A stretch of DNA of 20,311 nt from QHWK01 sp035315685 (GTDB taxonomy: Bacteria > Acidobacteriota > Vicinamibacteria > Vicinamibacterales > CAVVIG01): positions 1 to 20,311 of the forward strand of contig DATFXR010000024.1 in assembly GCA_035315685.1 (NCBI GenBank), given 5' to 3'. The position numbers and the translations under genes are program-made. Shown here in pieces: positions 15,345 through 20,311 of this stretch (its first letter is position 1; the number at the start of each line of letters is the position of its first letter). Under the pieces are notes generated by a model. That model did no database searches. It was not told the origin of the DNA and worked only from the letters and a program-made list of their open reading frames with translations.

Positions 15345-16210
15345 CGCAGGGACTTGGCCTCGAACTGCATCGTGAGCGTGCCGGCGAGCTCGATCCGGCT
15401 TGGCGATGGGACAACGGATTCCGCGCCAGGTCTCAATTCGCCGTCGGCGCCTTTCATCGCCGGCGGGATCGGCACGCCGTCAACCGTCGTGCCCCAGCTG
15501 CTCGCGTCCTGGATGAAGAAGAGCCCGGACCGATCGCGGCGCAGGCGGAAATGCTCGCGCGACACCTTCGACGCTGCGAACACCTGGACGTCCACCCAGA
15601 CCGAGCTTCCGCCGCGGCCGACGGTCACCGTGTCCTTGCACATGCTGAACGCGTGATGCCCCTGCTGGTCGTCGTAGGTCAGCGTGGCGCGCTCGCGAAG
15701 ATCCGGTGAGAGCACCTCGGGGCTCGCCGGCAGCTGCGGAACCTCGATCGTCGTGCTGCTGCGGCCCGCTTCGCTCACGACCGATTTCACGATCCGCGTC
15801 GTCGGCGGGCCGCCGAACTCGAGCGGCGGCGGCAGCGGCAGCATCGAGTCGATGCCGAGCTGACCCGGCCGGAGCGTGCCGTTCCTGTCGGCGTTGACGT
15901 GGACTTCCCAGCCTCCGGGCGGCACCTCGATCGGCGGCGCCTCGGCACGCGCAATCAGACGCGACAGGACGCCGCCGCCCGACCTGGCGCGCCCCTGGTT
16001 GATTCGGCGGACTTCGTCGCTGAGCGCCTGCTGCAGCTCCGCCACCAGTCGCGGGACGATGCCTTCAATCCGATCGAAGTCGGTCGGGTGAAGGTAGATG
16101 TGAAAGATCGCCGGCGGGAGCGTCGTGTACGGCAGCGGGTAAAGATTCAGCGCCAGCTCCTCGCGCATCGCATTCCAGATGCTCAACCCGGTCGGCGCCT
16201 TCGCCGTCAT
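15341..16210 (-). CDS. FhaA-like FHA-domain protein, first gene of operon
   Basis: 289 residues. The N-terminal half resembles the FhaA (DUF3662) module: AIFHIYLHPTDFDRIEGIVP, then a helix, then GWEVHVNADRNGTLRPGQLG, comparable to '..LSPEDYERL...LRPGQFRV' of that family. A proline-rich linker (about 125-180) precedes a C-terminal FHA domain (about 185-280) with VGRG (R199) and SREH (S217). The Asn of the NGT turn is Trp239 (SSWGT), a departure from canonical phospho-threonine binders. ATG 16210 is preferred over GTG 16213 because GAGGAG then lies six bases upstream; the GTG would leave only three. Ends in an ATGA overlap with the small membrane ORF. Probably a cytoplasmic adaptor of the kinase/phosphatase/synthase system. 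Confidence 0.85.
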   Translation of the reverse strand: MTAKAPTGLSIWNAMREELALNLYPLPYTTLPPAIFHIYLHPTDFDRIEGIVPRLVAELQQALSDEVRRINQGRARSGGGVLSRLIARAEAPPIEVPPGGWEVHVNADRNGTLRPGQLGIDSMLPLPPPLEFGGPPTTRIVKSVVSEAGRSSTTIEVPQLPASPEVLSPDLRERATLTYDDQQGHHAFSMCKDTVTVGRGGSSVWVDVQVFAASKVSREHFRLRRDRSGLFFIQDASSWGTTVDGVPIPPAMKGADGELRPGAESVVPSPSRIELAGTLTMQFEAKSLR

Positions 16211-16216
16211 CACGCG

Positions 16217-16222
16217 CTCCTC
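16217..16222 (-). promoter_or_regulatory. Ribosome-binding site deciding start of first FHA gene
   Basis: GAGGAG on the minus strand, six bases before ATG 16210. It favours that ATG over the in-frame GTG one codon earlier, and it is the clearest Shine-Dalgarno of the operon, fitting its position as first cistron. Confidence 0.6.
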
Positions 16223-16298
16223 TTGCCGTTACTATGACGAGGTGATCGGTTCCGAGTCACAGCCAAACCATCAGGATTCCGCAGGTTTCCTGTCGCGG

Positions 16299-16350
16299 CT
16301 GCCCCTCCTGCCCTTCCTGCCCTTCCCGCCCGCCCAGCCCTTCCTGCCCC
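16299..16350. repeat. Cytosine-rich tandem repeat with G-quadruplex potential
   Basis: Three 9-bp units CTGCCC(C/T)TC at 16299-16325 are followed by a degenerate C-rich continuation to 16350. It carries CCC runs at 16302, 16311, 16320, 16325, 16329, 16333, 16338 and 16347. The runs at 16325-16340 are separated by 1, 1 and 2 bases, which on the minus strand is a tight G3N1-2 quadruplex motif. It ends one base before the ATG of the wHTH-FHA gene. Confidence 0.7.
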
Positions 16351-16351
16351 G

Positions 16352-17032
16352 ATGAGACTCCGCTTCGCCCCGTTCGAATTCGACTCGGCGACACGGGAGC
16401 TGACCCGCGACGGGACACGCGTTCACCTGTCGCCGAAAGCGTTCGACCTGCTGCAGCTGCTGATCGAGCGCCGGCCGGCGCTGGTCACGAAACCCGAGCT
16501 GCAGGATTCGCTGTGGCCGGACGTCGTGGTGGTGGAGGCGAATCTCGGAAACGCTGTGGCCGAGGTGCGGAAGGCGCTGGGCGACGATCCGAAATCGCCC
16601 AGATTCGTGTGGACCGTGTCGCGGCGCGGCTATCGGTTCGCGGCTGCGGTCGAGGTCGTCGGACCGGCGGAGTCGGCGCGATTGCACGGCGTTCGGTGGT
16701 GGCTGGCGTGGCGGGACACGATCCTGCCGCTCTCCGAGGGGGAAAACGTCGTTGGGCGGCATCCTGAGAGTGATGTCTGGCTCGACGCCACGAGCGTGTC
16801 GCGGGTGCACGCGCGCGTCGTCATCGCCGACGGCCGCGCCACCGTCGAGGATCTGGAAAGCACCAACGGGACGTCGGTGGACGGCGTCCGGATCACGTCC
16901 CGCCACGCTCTGGTAGACGGTTCGACGGTGACGTTTGGTTCCGAGCGAACCGTGTTCCGCGAATGGTCGGACGCGACAGCCCCGGCGACCGAGCGCGTTC
17001 ATTCCTCACAGCACGCCAAACGCGATGGGTGA
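16352..17032 (+). CDS. Transcription factor: OmpR-type winged helix plus FHA domain
   Basis: 226 residues. Residues 1-105 form an OmpR/PhoB-type winged helix: FAPFEFDSATRELTRDG, then LSPKAFDLLQLLIER, the recognition region (ANLGNAVAEVRKALGD) and the wing end SRRGYRF. Residues about 125-210 are an FHA domain with GRH (R136), SRVHA (S150, R151, H153) and STNGTSVDG (N172), the full phospho-threonine-binding set. There is no receiver or BTAD domain. Mycobacterial EmbR combines the same two end modules and is controlled by Ser/Thr kinases; by analogy this regulator would be engaged by phosphorylated partners of the divergent kinase. The start is set by the conserved N-terminal strand. No Shine-Dalgarno is visible, so initiation may be leaderless or weak. 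The gene following on the same strand begins 73 bp later. Confidence 0.92.
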   Translation: MRLRFAPFEFDSATRELTRDGTRVHLSPKAFDLLQLLIERRPALVTKPELQDSLWPDVVVVEANLGNAVAEVRKALGDDPKSPRFVWTVSRRGYRFAAAVEVVGPAESARLHGVRWWLAWRDTILPLSEGENVVGRHPESDVWLDATSVSRVHARVVIADGRATVEDLESTNGTSVDGVRITSRHALVDGSTVTFGSERTVFREWSDATAPATERVHSSQHAKRDG

Positions 17033-17085
17033 CTCGAGATCGTGCGCGGCGGCCTCATGAGCTGAAGTCCTCGCGGTTTGCGCAT

Positions 17086-17119
17086 CTTGGTCCGGGAGGA
17101 AGTTCGTGGCCGGACCAAG
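17086..17119 (+). promoter_or_regulatory. Inverted repeat enclosing RBS and start codon
   Basis: CTTGGTCCGG (17086-17095) and CCGGACCAAG (17110-17119) are perfect 10-bp complements around a 14-base loop. The loop holds most of the Shine-Dalgarno GGAGGA (17095-17100) and the GTG start (17106-17108) of the TPR gene. As RNA it would form a strong hairpin presenting or masking the initiation region; as DNA it could be an operator. Confidence 0.65.
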
Positions 17120-18341
17120 CGGGATCACGTTCGTCGTCGTTCAGCTGTTGGCGGTCGCGGCAGGCGCCGCCGCGACCGTTCAGCCTGCCACTTCCGCCAG
17201 CGAAATATCAGCCACGGGCGCAGCCGCGGCGGCAACACTGCGCGCGCAAGGACTCGAGCTCGGCTACAACCTCGACCACCGCGAGGCGCTCGAGACCTTC
17301 AAGCGCGCGACCGCCGTCGACCCGGACTCACCCGCCGGTTACCGCCTCGCAGCAGCAGCGGTGTGGACGTCGCTGCTGTTCGAGCAAGGCGTCATCACGG
17401 TTGAGGACTACCTGGGTCAGGCACGCGCCACCGTGGCGCGCTCGGCGCCGACCGCGGCACTCGACGCGGAGTTTCACGACTACCTGCGTCAGGCGCAAGC
17501 GCTCGCCGAACGGCGGCTTCGCGAGCTCCCGTCCGATGCGGATGCGCACTATCAGGTCGGCGCCGCGTTTGGACTCGAAGCGTCGTACCTCGCCACCGTC
17601 GAAGGCCGTCTCGCCGCCAGCTTCCGTCCGGCGCGCCGTGCCTACGCGGAACACTCGCGGGCGCTCGAGCTCGATCCACATCGCGAGGACGCCGGGCTGA
17701 TCGCCGGGACGTATCGCTACGCGGTGTCCGAGCTCTCGGCGCCACTGCGCCTCTTCGCGTACCTCTCGGGCTTCGGCGGCGGACGCGAGCGCGGACTGCG
17801 TCTCGTCGAAGATGCGGCGCACTACCCCGGCGACTCGCAGCCGAACGCGCGCTTCACGCTGCTGCTCCTCTACAACCGCGAAGGCCGCTACGACGCCGCG
17901 CTCGATGTGATTCAGGAGCTGGCGCAGCGCTATCCACGCAACCGGCTGCTCCGCCTCGAGGCGGGCGGTACCGCGCTGCGTGCGAATCGGCCGGCGGCCG
18001 CGCGCGCGTTTCTCGAGCAGGGCCTCGCGCAGCTTGCCGGCGATCTGCGGCCGCGCGCGCTCGGCGAAGAGGCCCGCTGGCGCTACACCTACGGCGCTGC
18101 GCTCGTCGCGTTGCGCGAGCTCGACTCCGCGGAGCGCGAGCTGCGGCTCGCGCTCGCGGGCGCAACGCGCGACTGGGTCCGCGGACGCGTACACCGGGAG
18201 ATCGGCAAGCTCGCCGACCTCGCCGGCGAGCGTGCACGAGCGCTCGACGAGTACCAGCTGGCCGCCCGTCTCTGCAGCGGCGACAACGACGCCGGCTGTG
18301 CGGACGCTGCCAGGGCGCTGCTGAAGCAGCCGTATCGGTAG
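17106..18341 (+). CDS. Exported TPR-like repeat protein
   Basis: 411 residues. A hydrophobic N-terminus (ITFVVVQLLAVAAGAAA, about 7-24) followed by an Ala/Thr-rich stretch suggests a Sec signal peptide, so periplasmic or membrane-tethered. The rest is helical with TPR-like pairs, for example LGYNLDHREALETFKRATAVDPDSPAGYRLAAA (about 50-82, written in parts), AYAEHSRALELDPHREDAGL, and NREGRYDAALDVIQEL followed by RYPRNRLLRLEAG. These units mediate protein contacts; no enzymatic motif is seen. GTG 17106 is chosen because GGAGG lies six bases upstream. Start and RBS sit inside the loop of a perfect inverted repeat. The next gene follows after 9 nt with its own strong RBS, so the two are co-transcribed. 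Function unknown; it may present partners to the neighbouring cytochrome. Confidence 0.8.
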   Translation: MAGPSGITFVVVQLLAVAAGAAATVQPATSASEISATGAAAAATLRAQGLELGYNLDHREALETFKRATAVDPDSPAGYRLAAAAVWTSLLFEQGVITVEDYLGQARATVARSAPTAALDAEFHDYLRQAQALAERRLRELPSDADAHYQVGAAFGLEASYLATVEGRLAASFRPARRAYAEHSRALELDPHREDAGLIAGTYRYAVSELSAPLRLFAYLSGFGGGRERGLRLVEDAAHYPGDSQPNARFTLLLLYNREGRYDAALDVIQELAQRYPRNRLLRLEAGGTALRANRPAAARAFLEQGLAQLAGDLRPRALGEEARWRYTYGAALVALRELDSAERELRLALAGATRDWVRGRVHREIGKLADLAGERARALDEYQLAARLCSGDNDAGCADAARALLKQPYR

Positions 18342-18346
18342 GAGGG
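18341..18346 (+). promoter_or_regulatory. Ribosome-binding site of dihaem cytochrome gene
   Basis: GGAGGG four bases before ATG 18351, sharing its first G with the TAG stop of the TPR gene. The tight spacing supports co-translation of the two genes. Confidence 0.6.
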
Positions 18347-18350
18347 CTCA

Positions 18351-19886
18351 ATGAGACGTGTTCGACTGCACCGTCTAATCGTGGCTGTCGCCGGCGTGGC
18401 GGCCGCCGCCTTCACGTTTTCGCGTTGGCCGCACCCGGCGTCGCCGGCATTCGATCGCGACACGCTGGCGTCCACGTTCACGTCGGATCTGCGCCGGGTC
18501 GTCTACGAGTGGGATCGCGACGATCCCCGGCCGGACGACGCGCGTCTGCGGGCGCTCTTCGACTTCGTCTACGAAACCTACGACGCCTCGGCGTGGGTGC
18601 CGCAGTCGCTGTTCGACAGCAACCTCGTCACCCATGCCGTCGCCGGCGACCTGGACACGATCGTCGGCGAGAAGGCGGGGCTCGTGCGGTGGCGCGACAA
18701 TCGGCGGGTCCCGGCGTTTGGCATGGCGCCCAACGCGAGCGCCTCACGCCGCGGTCAGCCGCTGCGCTGGACGGTCAACTGCCTCGTCTGCCACACCGCT
18801 GAAATCGATGGCATCGTGTATCTGGGCGCAGGCGCGAAGACATTCGACGAGCTCTGGTTGGGCGAGGCGCTGAAGCAGCTCACGAGCGACCAGTGGCGCC
18901 GCTTCGTCCCGCGCTTGCAGGGCGACGCTGCCATTGCGGCCGAAGCCCATCGGATTCTCACGAGCCACCATCACGACAAGATCGATTCGCTCACCCGCGC
19001 GCGATCGACGGCGTTCGCCGCGTCGCACGTCGAGCTCTACATGCGCCCGCACGAGGGGGCGATGCCGCGCGTCGACGAGGTCGGGCGCGGCGACGTGAAA
19101 ACGCCACCGCTCTGGCACACGGTCGCGAAAATGCCGTCGCGGCGATGGTACGTGGACGGCGCTTTTCACGGGCCGTTCCCGCTGATGGCCTCCTCGATGG
19201 AGCTCGAGAAGGACCGGCCGTTCGACGCACTCGTGCAGGTGGTGGTGCCTCGTATCAAAGGACAGTTCGAATCGGTCGTCCGTCGGCTTCGGCCGCCGCG
19301 CTACCCGTACGAGATCGACGCGGCGCTCGCTGCGCGCGGACGCGAACTGTTCGAGTCGGCTGACGTCGGATGCTCCGGGTGCCACGGCCGCTACGACGGC
19401 GCGGGCGACGTGACATGGCCGGGCGTGTTTGCGGATATCGGCACCGATCGATCACGGCTCGACGTCGTGTCGGCGGGATTCATCGCGGCGTTCAACGACA
19501 GCCCGCTCGCCGGGGAAGGCGGGCTCGCACGGAGCGAGGGCTACGCCGCGACGCCGCTGACCGGCGTCTGGGCGAATTTTCCATATCTTCACAACGGCAG
19601 CGTGCCGACGCTTCATCATCCGCTGGGTCCGGTGTCCGAACGGCCGCGAATCTTCGAGGTGATGGCCGCCCGGCGTCTCGATCGCACGCGCGTCGGCCAG
19701 CCGCTCTACACGGATCCGGACTATGCGCGTTCCAGCGAGGAGGCACTCCAGCGACGCTTCGGCGGCAATCGCAACTGGTTCAACTCGTCTCGGCCGGGAT
19801 GCGGTAACGGCGGCCACGACGTGTGGTCCCGCGTACGCACCGACGCCAACCGCAGGGCGTTGATCGAATACCTGAAAACCTTGTAA
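18351..19886 (+). CDS. Exported dihaem c-type cytochrome (CCP/RoxA-like superfamily)
   Basis: 511 residues. The N-terminal basic and hydrophobic stretch (RLHRLIVAVAGVAAAAFTF) is a signal peptide or anchor, placing haem attachment in the periplasm. Two CXXCH sites bind haem c: CLVCH (C144, C147, H148) and CSGCH (C341, C344, H345). The segment near the second haem, NFPYLHNGSVPTLHHPL, is typical of the dihaem cytochrome-c-peroxidase-like group that includes the rubber oxygenase RoxA. The first half has low similarity to peroxidases known to me, and the haems are about 197 residues apart. Candidate activities are peroxidase, oxygenase or electron transfer; sequence alone does not decide. Preceded by GGAGGG and immediately downstream of the TPR gene; the exported amidase-like gene follows. 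Confidence 0.85.
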   Translation: MRRVRLHRLIVAVAGVAAAAFTFSRWPHPASPAFDRDTLASTFTSDLRRVVYEWDRDDPRPDDARLRALFDFVYETYDASAWVPQSLFDSNLVTHAVAGDLDTIVGEKAGLVRWRDNRRVPAFGMAPNASASRRGQPLRWTVNCLVCHTAEIDGIVYLGAGAKTFDELWLGEALKQLTSDQWRRFVPRLQGDAAIAAEAHRILTSHHHDKIDSLTRARSTAFAASHVELYMRPHEGAMPRVDEVGRGDVKTPPLWHTVAKMPSRRWYVDGAFHGPFPLMASSMELEKDRPFDALVQVVVPRIKGQFESVVRRLRPPRYPYEIDAALAARGRELFESADVGCSGCHGRYDGAGDVTWPGVFADIGTDRSRLDVVSAGFIAAFNDSPLAGEGGLARSEGYAATPLTGVWANFPYLHNGSVPTLHHPLGPVSERPRIFEVMAARRLDRTRVGQPLYTDPDYARSSEEALQRRFGGNRNWFNSSRPGCGNGGHDVWSRVRTDANRRALIEYLKTL

Positions 19887-19942
19887 GGAGAGAAGAGTGT
19901 GCGACGTGCAGGCGAATCCTGGATAATCTCGGTGCCATCACA

Positions 19943-19947
19943 AGGAG
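19943..19947 (+). promoter_or_regulatory. Ribosome-binding site deciding amidase start
   Basis: AGGAG lies one base from ATG 19949 but seven bases from the in-frame GTG 19955, which makes the GTG the likelier start. Confidence 0.5.
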
Positions 19948-19954
19948 CATGCCC

Positions 19955-20311
19955 GTGGACACTCGGCTCACGACGTCCCGCACGCGCCAGCTGTGGACCT
20001 GCGCGCTCGCCGCCCTGTTGTTGTGCCTCGTCACGCGGACGCCGACCGGCGCGGCGTCGTTCGACTTCGACGCGTTGACGATCGCGGACATCAACCGCGC
20101 GTTCGACCGCGGTGCACTGACCGCCGAGCGGCTGGTGCAGCTGTGCCTGGCGCGGATCGAGGCGTACGATCGGAAGGGGCCGTCGCTTCACGCCGTCATC
20201 GCCCTCAACCCGAAAGCGCTCGACACGGCGCGCGCGCTCGACGCGGAGCGCAAGGCAAAAGGCGCGCGGTCGCCGCTGCACGGCATTCCGATCGTGCTGA
20301 AAGACAACTAC
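19955..20311 (+). CDS. Exported amidase-signature family protein, 3' end outside window
   Basis: 119 codons, open to the window edge. The N-terminus has an arginine-containing n-region followed by WTCALAALLLCLVT, a likely signal peptide. The mature part opens with FDFDALTIADINRAFDRGAL, then AERLVQLCLARIEAYD, HAVIALNPKAL and LHGIPIVLKDNY. The last is the amidase-signature segment whose Lys belongs to the Ser-cisSer-Lys triad (as in 'PLHGIPIAVKDN' of GatA and relatives). The serine-rich catalytic part lies beyond the window. An exported form argues against GatA itself and for a periplasmic amide or ester hydrolase. It follows the dihaem cytochrome by 68 bp and could be the third gene of the unit. 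Confidence 0.85.
   Translation, partial: MDTRLTTSRTRQLWTCALAALLLCLVTRTPTGAASFDFDALTIADINRAFDRGALTAERLVQLCLARIEAYDRKGPSLHAVIALNPKALDTARALDAERKAKGARSPLHGIPIVLKDNY

Larger units (their letters stand above)
16211..16351. promoter_or_regulatory. Divergent promoter region, cell-wall operon and wHTH-FHA gene
   Basis: 141 bases that must carry promoters for both the leftward six-gene operon and the rightward regulator. Leftward, a weak CATAGT -10-like hexamer lies near 16232-16237 without a convincing -35 box. Rightward, the last 52 bases are a pyrimidine-rich repeat with no Shine-Dalgarno before ATG 16352. Autoregulation by the wHTH-FHA protein through this region is a natural expectation, but no clear direct-repeat operator was found. 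Confidence 0.5.

Noticed and set aside
13736..15709. 657-codon plus-strand frame opposite the phosphatase and FHA genes
   Set aside because: Arg-rich antisense shadow that crosses three real minus-strand genes.
19949..19951. ATG as start of the amidase-like gene
   Set aside because: It sits one base after AGGAG, too close for initiation; the in-frame GTG at 19955 has normal spacing.
1..20311. CRISPR array, tRNA, rRNA, insertion sequence or prophage genes
   Set aside because: No regularly spaced repeats, cloverleaf sequence, transposase or phage proteins were recognised on either strand.

Overview
The window is GC-rich (about two thirds G+C by eye) bacterial chromosomal DNA. It most resembles Acidobacteriota, probably a Vicinamibacteria-like lineage. 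The reasons are two adjacent MacB/FtsX permeases of the 'acidobacterial duplicated orphan permease' type with no ATPase gene beside them, a SEDS/penicillin-binding-protein fusion, and interspersed GTCCGGCT-TT-AGCCGGAC palindromes. I recall the palindromes from such genomes but cannot verify that here. The placement is inference; there is no rRNA or marker gene.

Left part (1-7501): the 3' end of an aldo/keto reductase (+) converges on two large permeases (-, 6081 to 1071). A palindrome lies between the convergent stops. A 337-bp AT-richer stretch (6082-6418) separates the permeases from a FemAB/BioF2-like acyltransferase gene (+). That gene appears to be coupled to a 10-codon upstream ORF through a GTGA overlap.

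Centre (7564-16210, all -): a tight six-gene operon, in transcription order: FhaA-like FHA protein, a 32-residue one-helix membrane peptide, membrane PP2C phosphatase with an extracytoplasmic beta-helix-like domain, membrane Ser/Thr kinase, a 1097-residue fusion of a SEDS glycosyltransferase (RodA/FtsW) with a class B PBP transpeptidase, and a second FhaA-like FHA protein. Junctions overlap or are 1-10 nt apart. The gene content matches the actinobacterial fhaA-fhaB-pstP-rodA-pbpA-pknA-pknB cell-wall phosphosignalling cluster, but rodA and pbpA are fused and the kinase and phosphatase carry different outside domains. Divergent from it, at 16352 (+), is a transcription factor with an OmpR-type winged helix followed by an FHA domain. 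It is a plausible phospho-threonine-responsive regulator of the system, recalling the wHTH and FHA parts of mycobacterial EmbR. A cytosine-rich tandem-repeat tract with quadruplex potential lies between the two.

Right part (17086-20311, +): an exported TPR-like protein whose ribosome-binding site and start codon lie in the loop of a perfect 10-bp inverted repeat, then a two-haem c-type cytochrome of the cytochrome-c-peroxidase/RoxA-like superfamily, then the 5' end of an exported amidase-signature protein that runs off the window.

The most interesting content is the central kinase/phosphatase/FHA/cell-wall-synthase operon with its divergent wHTH-FHA regulator. No CRISPR array, tRNA, rRNA, insertion sequence or phage gene was seen.
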